A stretch of 34,458 nucleotides of DNA from Lingula anatina (Eukaryota > Brachiopoda > Lingulata > Lingulida > Lingulidae): positions 1-34,458 of the forward strand of contig NW_019775158.1 of the NCBI RefSeq assembly GCF_001039355.2, given 5' to 3'. The position numbers and the translations under genes are program-made. This document shows, piece by piece, positions 24,201-33,307 of this stretch. Position 1 is the stretch's first letter, and each line of letters begins with the position of its first letter. The notes beneath the pieces were generated by a model that worked only from the letters and a program-made list of their open reading frames with translations, had not been told where the DNA came from and searched no databases.

Positions 24201-24685
24201 AGCATCTCCCCACTTGTGACCCTGTGACATCACTGCCCTCTAGAATTTAAGCAAGGTTTAATAGTTGAGTTTTTAAGGTATGCTCAGCAAGATAAGGTGT
24301 GCAGGATCCTAGACGGTTACATTTTAAATATTTGGTGGAATAACAGTATAAATTTGAGGTTGATCTCAAAAAGTTGTTTGAGCAATTTTAACAAGCAAAT
24401 AGCTTTTCAAGTTATTCTTTAAAATGTGCTTTGCAAGTTTGAACCAATGTTTTAAAGATTAAACAATATATTCAGTTTTGATTTTAACATTTTAATACAT
24501 CAAAACTTGAGTCGTGTGCAATTGCTTCTTGTTTTCAAGGAAAAGCACAAGAAATTGAACTCAACTAATTTGCTTATACACTCTAGGATCTTGTTCAGCC
24601 TGACAAGCTAGGGCAAATTGGTTCCATTTGGTAAGAGTATTTTTGGATGATGACGTACAGACATTTGGATGAGTTCTATATGTTC

Positions 24686-24691
24686 AATAAA
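24686..24691 (+). terminator. mei-P26: Distal poly(A) signal of the TRIM-NHL gene
   Basis: AATAAA followed within 30 bases by a strong G/T-rich stretch (TTGTATTGTATTTGAGTGTT and on). This is the best-looking cleavage/polyadenylation site in the window. It lies about 55 bases from the convergent signal of SGCB, as expected for tail-to-tail genes. Confidence 0.6.
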
Positions 24692-24746
24692 TTGTATTGT
24701 ATTTGAGTGTTTTGTTGTTATTTGCCCTCCCCATCGTGTTTCTTTT

Positions 24747-25540
24747 TTTAATATTCTTTTATGATAATAAAGATAGAAAGAAAAAGACCAAAACTCAAAT
24801 CAATACTGAAACGAATAAAACATCTAAAATATCTTGTATTAGCTGTTTATGATACTAAACATAGTATCTAATAATAAAAGAAATCCCATAGATAAATAAT
24901 AAATATTTAAAAATGTTTTTTTCCTACAAAAGCACTTACACTGAATTAAAAATACTCTTGATTTTAGTCAACAAACCTAATCTCTTGAGTGAAATACACA
25001 AGTGTCAGTCCTTGAACACTTGGTTCTCCTAAAGGTGTAATACAGCACCAATATTTTTCTTTGCCAAGATTGTCCATTATGCATATGTTGGTCACGTAGA
25101 GATAACAAGATTTGCATTAAAAAGCTAGAATGACATCTACCGAATTCAATGTGTCTTTTTCGAAGTTATGCTTGTATAAAAATAGGTTGTTCACAAAGTA
25201 AGGTACATTCAGTTGAATTTACCTAATGCTAATGCTAGAAGCAACGGTCAAGAATATTTTGCAATGTTCTCACACTGAGGGAGTCCTCGTATCACTGGGA
25301 TCCCAGTTTGCTATCTGCTACCTTAGGACTTGGCGTCTCTTTAAATTTGACAAAATGCGCACTTTTTTTCAACATCATCAGTCTTAAGATTTTTAAATTG
25401 ATCTTTGGCACACCCAACTCCGTCCATGTATTTGGTACTTCCTCAAATTCTTTCAGCAAAATTTTCAAACTATTTTAATTCATTAATCCTGACAAAGATT
25501 AACAAATTCATTGGCAAAATTTTCAAACTATTTTGTATCA
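24747..25540 (-). other. SGCB: SGCB 3'UTR with ATTAAA signal
   Basis: Minus-strand 3'UTR from the SGCB stop down to an ATTAAA (reverse of TTTAAT, 24747-24752). It carries a decayed duplicate of the last SGCB codons (25457-25513) and a perfect 14-bp palindrome ACTGGGATCCCAGT at 25294-25307. No other gene is seen. Confidence 0.5.
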
Positions 25541-25570
25541 TCAATCCCGACAAGGATTTTTGAATTCATT
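25457..25570 (-). repeat. 57-bp tandem duplication covering the end of SGCB
   Basis: Copies at 25514-25570 and 25457-25513 share CAAAATTTTCAAACTATTTT and an ATTCATTGG end, with scattered differences and no length change. On the minus strand the first copy holds the real last codons and stop (ANEFKNPCRD, stop). The second reads ANEFVNLCQD, stop, in the equivalent frame. Confidence 0.85.
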
Positions 25571-28500
25571 GGCATTGGCACACCCATATCCTGGTTGTGT
25601 TACTGGGACTCTGAATAGTTTTCCACTCGGAGCACAAACACAGAGCTTGTAGGTGAGTTGTCCAGGGTCTCCTCGTCTCGGGTATAGAAAACTATTCACT
25701 TGATCCAAGTAAACTCCCTCCTTTCCATCGAAGGTTATTTTTCCTCTCTAAAAAAGAAAAATATAATTGAAAAAGAATTTAAAAAAATCAAAATCAACAG
25801 AGAGTGTAAATTGTCCAATGTTTTCTGCCAAATTTCTCACAAATTCAAATCAAAATATGTCGTATTGATTTGGCTAACATCACCAAAAACTTTGGCTAAG
25901 AGAATTGTAATTCTGGATCGAGCTCAGTGATAGATTCTACAATAATAATTTCATTGTCATATATGAAAATTAATACGATCTGCTCATAACTCATTTAAAC
26001 TAGTTTAATAAAATAAACCTTTGGATTGAGCACTATGTCACCCCCAGCTGTTGCCTTGAAACTCTTGCCATCTGCAGTTAAAAATTGGGCTCCACTGAAG
26101 GTAAGGTTGGTGGTTGACTCGATGTTCAAGTCTTGATCTATTGCTGAGCTTATCTGAAAGATTTTAAGAACATGACAAAATAAATTATAATGATCTTTGT
26201 TTTGCTGATACTCATTTATTACATGTGTCTTTTCATAGGGCAAACAAATAAGTAAAAGTTAAATAAAATACCTGCAGACTGTCATGAGATAGAAAGTAAA
26301 ACAAGAAATGGTTATGGACATACCTCATTTTGAATCGCTTAAGGTAGATCGGTCGTTACATGTTCCAACGTTCGAATTTTTTTTTTTAAATTTTGTTTGA
26401 AAAGACACCCAAGTACATTAAAAATTTGCAAAAAAAATTGGGAGTCACCGACCAAATAAGAGAACTAGGCCCAAATATGATACACCCTGCATATGGCACT
26501 AGTCCCCATTCAAATCAATGGGAAAATGGGTGTTTTTTCACTAAAGCATTATTTTTTATGACTTTCTGACGTTCGAATTTAAAAAAAAAATTTTTTGTGT
26601 AAAGAGGCCTCCAAGTACATTTAAATTTTGCCAAAAAAATTGGGGGTCACCGACCAAATAAGAGAACTACGCCAAGTTGAAGTGCATTACACCTTGCGTG
26701 ACGCACTAGTCCCCATTCAAATCAATGGGCAAATGGGTGTTTTTCACCAAAACGTTATTTTTTATGATTTTTCTAAAGTTTGAATTTAAAAAAAAAACTT
26801 TTTGTGTAAAGAGGCATCCAAGTGGATTTAAATTTTGCCAAAAAGAGAACTACGCCAAGTTGAAGTGCGTTACACCCTGTGTGATGCACTAGTCGGAAGT
26901 CCCCATTCAAAACAATGGGAAAATGGGTGTTTTTGCACTAAATCATTATTTTTATTTTATTTTATTTATTTTTTTTATTTGTGTCTGTGTGTGTAGAGAG
27001 ACATCTAAGTACATTAAAAACTTTCATTATGTTTAACAGTTGAAGTGAGTATACTCAGCTATTTTCAGATTTGTCATACTGATGCGAAGGTGTAAGCCAT
27101 TAACTTAACAACCAAATTATTGAAGAGAGTAATAAGGGAAATACTCATGCATATGAAAATAGTTCATTGCCGTTGTTATTTATTTATGAATATAACATGA
27201 ACGTGACATCGTAAACACTGTGTTGTCAAGTAAAATAAAGCGTCTGATACAAAGTATCAAATGCGGCATTCACGTGCTTGCTTGCGGTGCGTTCAGTACA
27301 CTTTGTTTACACTGACACTGACAAGTAGAGGTCAGAAGTGCACAATTTTTTCTGTATAATATAACGCAGTTTCAATTTTGATTAGTGAATTTTTTTCAAG
27401 CTGTATGGCCATTTTCTGAACATTTGTATAAGCTACGAAATATTTCTCAGTCCAAATTTCTCTAAGTCCAAATGAGTGGCGTTACGACGCACTTCCGGTT
27501 TACATCGAAATCTAAGCTACGGTTTGCAGTACATTCAGGGCGTTCTACCTCAAAATGTACGCAGCCACTTTGATTGGAATTTACAACACTTATTCTTTAC
27601 ATGATATAGCACCTATGTGCATATTTTGTGAGCTTTAGCTGTCATACTTTTTCTAGTGCCAATTCAAATTGGNATTTTTGTGTAAAGAGGCATCCAAGTG
27701 GATTTAAATTTTGCCAAAAAGAGAACTACGCCAAGTTGAAGTGCGTTACACCCTGTGTGATGCACTAGTCGGAAGTCCCCATTCAAAACAATGGGAAAAT
27801 GGGTGTTTTTGCACTAAATCATTATTTTTATTTTATTTTATTTTTTTTTTATTTGTGTCTGTGTGTGTGGAGAGACATCTAAGTACATTAAAAACTTTCA
27901 TTATGTTTAACAGTTGAAGTGAGTATACTCAGCTATTTTCAGATTTGTCATACTGATGTGAAGGTGTAAGCCATTAACTTAACAACCAAATTATTGAAGA
28001 GAGTAATAAGGGAAATACTCATGCATATGAAAATAGTTCATTGCCGTTGTTATTTATTTATGAATATAACATGAACGTGACAGCGTAAACACTGTGTTGT
28101 CAAGTAAAATAAAGCGTCTGATACAAAGTATCAAATGCGGCATTCACGTGCTTGCTTGCGGTGCGTTCAGTACACTTTGTTTAGTGTACTGAGGTCAGAA
28201 GTGCACAATTTTTTCTGTATAATATAACGCAGTTTCAATTTTGATTAGTGAATTTTTTTCAAGCTGTATGGCCATTTTCTGAACATTGGTATAAGCTACG
28301 AAATATTTCTCAGTCCAAATTTCTCTAAGTCCAAATGAGTGGCGTTACGACGCACTTCCGGTTTACATCGAAATCTAAGCTACGGTTTGCAGTACATTCA
28401 GGGCGTTCTACCTCAAAATGTACGCAGCCACTTTGATTGGAATTTACAACACTTATTCTTTACATGATATAGCACCTATGTGCATAATTTGTGAGCTTTA

Positions 28501-30803
28501 GCTGTCATACTTTTTCTAGTGCCAATTCAAATTGGAAAAGGAGCGATTTCTTGAAGGGCAAGTCTATGAACGTGCTACAGTTGTCGTATGGAATCATAGT
28601 CGACAAATGTTGTCGAAAATCTGTATCGATCATACAGAGTTACAGACAAGTTGATAATGTATGTTTATCTTATAGATAATTGTTTTATTTCCTCAAATTG
28701 ATAAAACAGACTGAAGTGTCGTTAGAGACGATTGACGATGCGCTAAAATTGCGCAAATCGTCAAATTACGTAACGACCGATCTACCTTAATTTTATACAT
28801 ATTCTTTAAAGATAAAAATAGCACCGAGACTGACCTCAAAACACTACTATTTAACAATTATGCATAGACTGATTCAGCATGAAAAATAAATGACATAAAA
28901 CAGAAATTGTATTCATATATAAATTCTACCTTATTTGTGAGTACTTCTGCAGTTTCCATGTGTTTAAATGGGTGTGAGAATCCTTTTTTGAAATCTGTGG
29001 AGAACAGGACCTTGCCCGTTTGTGGGTGGATAATTTTAAAAGCATCCTTCACAACAATCCTTGTAACATGAGGCAGGACATTCACTGTAAAAAAAAATTA
29101 AATAAATCTAAATTAAATGACAAAAACTAAGAGTTAAAAGCAAATCATCATTTCAGAATCACTTCAGACTTTACACCATAATGGATATTTTTAAAAGATG
29201 TTCAAAACACAAAAAAATTTTCCTATGGATTTCACCTTTTTTTATAAAAAAAAATTGTAATTATAGACTTGAAGCCTTTGTATCACTACTTCATGCTCCT
29301 CACCTGAAGAAACATTGCCAGCTACCATCATGTGGATCTGAAAGTTGAAAAGACTGATTTTTGTTTTGCAAAATAAGAAAAGATAAAGAAAAGACAAAAA
29401 GGCTGGCACATTTTGAGCCATTCAACAGATGCAGATTCAAAGAAGTCCAAGTAAGAAAGCAGGCTACACTGAAAAGAAATCTTGGAAATTTCAACAAATT
29501 GAATGGTCTATCCAAAAAATATGTAAAATATAAGTACTACACTAAATGAAGATTAAACTATTTTATTTAGTGCATTAAAAATTGTCACTAAGATTCCAAG
29601 CTTTTCATCAACCACTGACTTATGTATATAATACACTGTTATTGGGGAAAAATAAGGCTTTGCATTTTGACCTTGTCAATGCTGAATTTCAAAAACAAAA
29701 AATTTTATCAAAGTTAATGTACATGAAAAGTCAGAGCTTTCATTGTCCTTTTCATGCAACTTCAAAAGGTGTGGTGTTTTTCTATTTACCTTTCACTAAT
29801 CTACTTACAGGCTGATTTTCTCCAGTCACTGCAAGGTCCTGAAAACTGGTTACTCTGCTACTTCCATTCAGAAATACTGCTCCCATGTCGGCATCCGTGA
29901 GGAACCTCAGCACTAAACTGGGAGAAATGAACTCCATTCCAGCAATACCAGTGTGGGAGATCCTCAATAGACTTAGGATGACTATTGTCACCTAGAACAG
30001 AAGTTTTGAGAATAGGAAAAGTGCTCATCTGATATAAAAAATTCAGAGTTTAGACATATGGTAACAAAAATTCATTTTAAGAATGTGTTAATGACAAATG
30101 ATTTCATTTCAAACTGTAATCTATCAACAATGCCACCTACACTTTATCATTAACTGAATATACAATGCAAAATATGAAAGACAATACCATGCATTTTCCT
30201 TGGTTCACTTTTAACAGTTACTGTAATATAAACCTTTCCTTAATTGTTCTGAATACAGTAATATTTCTGTTCAAAATCCGCCAAGTAATACTTACAACTA
30301 AATTTCCAAGAACCATCAAGAGCAATAGAATCAAGAAAGCATAAAACACATATCTCTTCCTTCCCCTCAGACCTGTCTTGTGCAGGTGTTCTTCATTTAC
30401 ATGAACATAACCTACAAGCAAAAAGAAAATGTTCATTTCTACAATGTTCATATCATGTGCATAAAATCTACGTAATAAATGCCTTTGACTGGTTGACTGA
30501 AACAAAACCAGTGATATTTAGTCACATTGAGACTGTAAGAAGCAACTAGTTTTATAACAGGGCCATACAGAAGAAAGGGAAACAGTAAATGGATTTACAA
30601 ACTGAGTTTTAAAATCTTAAATCAGGTACAGTCTGTAGAACTTAATAACCCACATAAAGAACTGCACATTTACCAGCCCTGAAATTACTGCTGTGTTCCT
30701 TATTGACTCTACGCTTTAATAGTGACTTGTCTCTCATGGACATCCTGATGTGGCTTGGCTGCAGAGAATAATAGGAAGTACTCTGTGTTGCACCATCTGC
30801 CAT
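25541..30803 (-). CDS. SGCB: Beta-sarcoglycan
   Basis: Type II membrane subunit of the sarcoglycan complex of the dystrophin-glycoprotein assembly in muscle. Seven coding exons on the minus strand: 30803-30674, 30411-30296, 29991-29809, 29337-29304, 29084-28930, 26153-26019, 25747-25541. They total 960 nt, 319 residues (human 318), phases all consistent. N-terminal SMRDKSLLKRRVNKEHSSNF and LHKTGLRGRK closely match human SGCB. A single transmembrane segment lies at about 65-91. The extracellular part has MEF, DMG and TGENQP landmarks, NxS/T sites at N124, N151 and N222, and the C-terminal Cys set C287, C289, C307, C317 (YKLCVCA...GYGC...NPC). The fourth exon is only 34 nt. The ATG at 30803 lies 29 bases inside an exon that starts at an acceptor (30832), so a 5'UTR exon precedes it. 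The 2.8 kb intron between the fifth and sixth exons hosts a transposon. Confidence 0.95.
26371..26972. repeat. Three tandem units of about 200 bp inside the transposon
   Basis: Units start at TTCGAATTT (26371), TTCGAATTT (26572) and TTTGAATTT (26779). Each contains AAATTTTGCCAAAAA-type sequence, a CACTAGTC...CCCCATTCAAA block, CAATGGGnAAATGGGTGTTTTT and a TTATTTTT end. The third unit lacks about 24 bp (the TTGGGGGTCACCGACCAAAT part). Another partial unit follows the N at 27673. Confidence 0.9.
26799..28534. repeat. Direct repeat of about 870 bp meeting exactly at an N (27673)
   Basis: Copy A runs 26799-27672, copy B 27674-28534. They share TTTTTGTGTAAAGAGG at the start and GCCAATTCAAATTGG at the end and differ by scattered single bases plus one net 13-base length difference near 27310/28180. 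Copy A ends, and copy B begins, exactly at the single N. That is the signature of two overlapping contig ends joined without being merged. Confidence 0.85.
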
Positions 30804-30975
30804 TTTCACAAATGCTACTTGTTGCCACAATTCTGAAACTAGAAGTTAATATGAAAAATAAACCATGTTTTACAAAATTCTCCATATATCAAAATATTTT
30901 TGTAAAATTATCTTATAAGTTTCATTTATACAACCTACCAGATGTGGAAAATATGAAAACTTTTCGAAGTCAAAT

Positions 30976-31158
30976 GTCTCTGACGGGACACACCACTCCT
31001 AGTGCTAAATAATTTTTTACTCAAAATAAGTGATAGGTGGCAGTTTTCTATGTTAAACTATTACTTCTGATTAGTTTAACATATTTGGGTGATAAAAACT
31101 TGAAAAAACAACCTAATATCTGACTCAGGCCAATATGACCATGTGTCCCGTCAGAGAC
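30976..31158. mobile_element. 183-bp element with 17-bp perfect inverted ends and inner hairpin
   Basis: Bounded by GTCTCTGACGGGACACA (30976-30992) and its exact reverse complement (31142-31158). The centre holds a second perfect inverted pair TATGTTAAACTA (31049-31060) / TAGTTTAACATA (31072-31083), so the whole piece can fold on itself. Non-coding; it lies in the SGCB 5'UTR intron. A MITE is likely; a flanking duplication is not clear. Confidence 0.55.
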
Positions 31159-31760
31159 AATTTTTTTTTTCCTTTATGTTTCCCAGTGGCTCACAGAAAA
31201 AGTACTGGGAGTATATCAATGAAACTTACATTATCTGAAAATTTGATTTGTTTTCTACAAAAATGTAAAAATTTTAAATTTCAATGAAACAAAAAAAAAA
31301 TTGACACCCATGGCACCGTTACCGTGTTTTGACCCTTATCAATTTCCCAAATCTAGTTCAAAGAGAGTCATTTCATGTGCAGAAACCAAGTATTTTGTAC
31401 ATTTTTGTCTAATATAAAGATTAAAGCATCCATTACATGTAATTTTGCCGTATATGTAAAGCTTGCTGTCTGTCAATTTATTTATTTATCTTAAACATTT
31501 CATACATGGTATGATCAAGCTATACACATAAAAGCTTTGTACAACAATGTATGTAAGGATAACTAGTATATATATATATACAGATAAATATTTACAATGT
31601 GATGTACAATGAAAACCTATATAATAACAAAAAAATTGAAAAAATTATATAAGAGATGCAGGTTCAGGCACATGTGCTAGTTCCCTTTGTCAGAGGTAGC
31701 AATGTGCATAAGATATAAATTGTCCCTGAGTGTTCATAATGAAATTAAAGCTCATCTATG

Positions 31761-31985
31761 GGTGCTTTCCCAGAGATTTAGATCGATCTAAAGATTAAGT
31801 TTTAGATCGACCTAACTCCCTGGGGGTTCACATTAAGTTGCAGTCAGCCGAGCGGGCACCATAGTTAATTACCCCCTTACAGCTTTTAGTAGGCGGGACA
31901 GACGCTTAAGCCGACCAAGCTGACAGTAATCTAGTGAGACTCCCCACAGGGATAGATCGATCTAAAAATCTATGGAAATGGGGTG
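31761..31985. mobile_element. Small inverted-repeat element with TAGATCGATCTA ends
   Basis: The left end GGTGCTTTCCCAGAGATTTA leads into TAGATCGATCTA (31779-31790). The right end has TAGATCGATCTA (31953-31964) followed by AAAATCTATGGAAATGGGG, an imperfect reverse complement of the left. The left copy sits within the 16-bp palindrome TTTAGATCGATCTAAA (31777-31792). The interior is relatively GC-rich for this window. Probably a MITE within the SGCB 5'UTR intron. Confidence 0.5.
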
Positions 31986-32348
31986 TATGTGAGATTTACC
32001 CGCCCAAGCGAATTTTACTTGAAAAATATTTTCTCCTACACAGAAATCATTGTTTAGCCCAGCCCTGCACTTGGACTCAATGTTTTATGATATTTTGTTC
32101 ATAATTTACTTCTAGCTTGTGGAGGAGGGGGTCTAAAAAGTCTTTTCTTTGTAGATTTGTGGAAATGGTGATGAAAACGGATAACCCCAAGTCATAAGAA
32201 TGAATGAATTCCTACAACTTTTAAACCCAAATAATGACACTTGACTACGTGTCCTCTACAACATGCAAAAAAGCATTAATGCAAAATAGAGCTGTAGTAT
32301 TAATCTAAATAATCTACAATGCTTAAATGCATAATAATATCACGTTAC

Positions 32349-32432
32349 CTTGGAATTTACAGTTATTTAGCAAGAGATCAAAATGTTTACATTTTTGACC
32401 GCCATATTGATATGCATTAACGGTCTCGCGAG
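32349..32432 (-). other. SGCB: Probable 5'UTR exon of SGCB with a uORF
   Basis: On the minus strand, sequence just inside the TCTCGCGAGA element runs to CCAAG with a GTAACG donor at 32348. It would splice to the acceptor at 30833-30834 (TAGTTTCAG). It contains ATATGGCGG and a 12-codon upstream reading frame (MAVKNVNILISC, stop) that closes before the donor. The transcription start is not resolved. Confidence 0.5.
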
Positions 32433-32613
32433 ATCAATGTAATTATTTTTAAATATGCCTCACTTTTACAAATTAAGCATTCTTTTTACAGTTTAAATCA
32501 ATTTTTGTGCACAATTATTCATTTAAAAAGTTATATGCAATTCTACTCATAGATTAAGGAAGGATTCTTGCTGTTGTCATCGTTACGCATGCGTGGCATT
32601 TAAAGCGTCGAAA
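32385..32613. promoter_or_regulatory. Bidirectional promoter SGCB / SPATA18
   Basis: Between the leftward SGCB leader exon and the rightward SPATA18 start codon. It holds CCGCCATATTGA (32399-32410; a YY1-like site on the minus strand), the palindromic core-promoter element TCTCGCGAGA (32424-32433), and ACGCATGCGT (32585-32594) 19 bases before the SPATA18 ATG. CpG-containing, with no TATA at a usable distance. TCTCGCGAGA is a known element of vertebrate, often bidirectional, promoters. Confidence 0.65.
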
Positions 32614-32700
32614 ATGGCGGAATCACTAAGAAGACTTGTGAACATTGCTTCCTTTAGCATTTTGCAGGAGAAATTGGAGAGATGGCTAGATGATTATCAT
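32614..32700 (+). CDS. SPATA18: Mitochondria-eating protein (Mieap), first coding exon only
   Basis: 29 codons from ATG in a good context (AAAATGGCGG) to a GTAAGT donor at 32701, phase 0. The product begins MAESLRRLVN and ends in QEKLERWLDDYH. From memory this matches the human SPATA18 N-terminus in length, spacing and residues (MAExLxRLV, LQEKLxxWLxxY). The protein is a p53-induced mitochondrial quality-control factor with a coiled coil; only its first exon is present. No second exon (expected to carry a CDQN-like segment) is found before the N at 33308. The head-to-head position with SGCB supports the call, because the two genes are neighbours in human 4q12. Confidence 0.8.
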
Positions 32701-33307
32701 GTAAGTTAATAACAATTAGATAGCTATCTGTTATTTCAATGCGACGTTGATTGCATGAATGGATGGTACTTTTTGGTGCAAGTAAAGTGAGCCGTAAAGC
32801 AGGTGCCCGATCCCGTTGCTATCGACATATTGAACTTTCTTAAGAAGTATAGTTAAGTCGAAGGAAAACAGGAAGCATATTTTAGAGCGTGCATAAGTGA
32901 ATTACTGGTTGTCATATGGCACTGTAATATCTTTTAGAAACATAGATGTATCTATTGTACAAATTGTGGGTTGTCAGCAGCAGAATAAGTGGATATTTTT
33001 GGGAAACTTTTTTTTGCAAGTGCTAGCGCTGCTTCCCTGTACTAAAGCTATATTTGTAAATGTATTATGAATAAATACATTTCCTTCAAACTGTGGCTTG
33101 CCATCTTCAGAGGTTGAAGTGAATTAACCTGGTGTTGCGAACCAACTTACCTGATAGGGATTTTAGTGGTGATGATGCAAATAAAATGTAGCTTTGTAGA
33201 AAAAGCAGATGAAGCACAATGATTAATATGGTTTCTTTGTGCAAAATATCTGAAGATTAAAGTCATAATAACTCTTCGTTTTGGCCAAAAATTGGATTTT
33301 CCTGGAA
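32701..33307 (+). other. SPATA18 intron 1, cut by an assembly gap
   Basis: Non-coding, AT-rich sequence after the SPATA18 donor. It ends in the left arm (33257-33307) of a perfect 51-bp inverted repeat that stops at the N. Confidence 0.55.

Larger units (their letters stand above)
19057..24691 (+). other. mei-P26: Very long candidate 3'UTR of the TRIM-NHL gene
   Basis: About 5.6 kb between the stop codon and the last good poly(A) site on this strand, with no supported gene on either strand. It is rich in T and ATTTA: T tract 19347-19368, a T/TTTA block 21219-21297, A runs around 22430-22480, and a Pumilio-type TGTAAATA near 20214. A proximal AATAAA at 19802 could give a short isoform (about 0.75 kb UTR). 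Whether the whole region is transcribed is inference. Confidence 0.4.
26339..28790. mobile_element. Non-autonomous DNA transposon, TTAA flanks, 17-bp TIRs
   Basis: The left end is TTAA (26339-26342) then GGTAGATCGGTCGTTAC (26343-26359). The right end is the exact reverse complement GTAACGACCGATCTACC (28770-28786) then TTAA (28787-28790). TTAA target duplication is the hallmark of piggyBac-type insertion, although these TIRs do not start with the usual CCC. Internal content: three tandem units of about 200 bp on the left and a non-repeated region (GGCGTTACGACGCAC and neighbours). A 12-bp-stem hairpin, TTGACGATGCGC / GCGCAAATCGTCAA, lies just inside the right end (28732-28764). No transposase frame. 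The apparent 2452 bp includes an approximately 870-bp duplication around an N, so the true length may be about 1.58 kb. It sits in an SGCB intron. Confidence 0.75.

Noticed and set aside
19057-24691. Separate small genes within the long 3' region
   Set aside because: All frames are under 90 codons, T- or A-rich, and lack splice-supported partners or recognisable domains.
25294-25307. 14-bp palindrome ACTGGGATCCCAGT in the SGCB 3'UTR
   Set aside because: Real, but alone and without a loop, partner motif or repeat; too little to claim a function.
26371-27830. CRISPR-like or coding meaning of the repeated units
   Set aside because: Units are about 200 bp, diverged, without spacers, and lie inside a TIR-bounded element in an animal intron.
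27711-28679. Short frames in the transposon as transposase remnants
   Set aside because: Only 60-70 codons, low complexity, no DDD/DDE-like or zinc-finger pattern.
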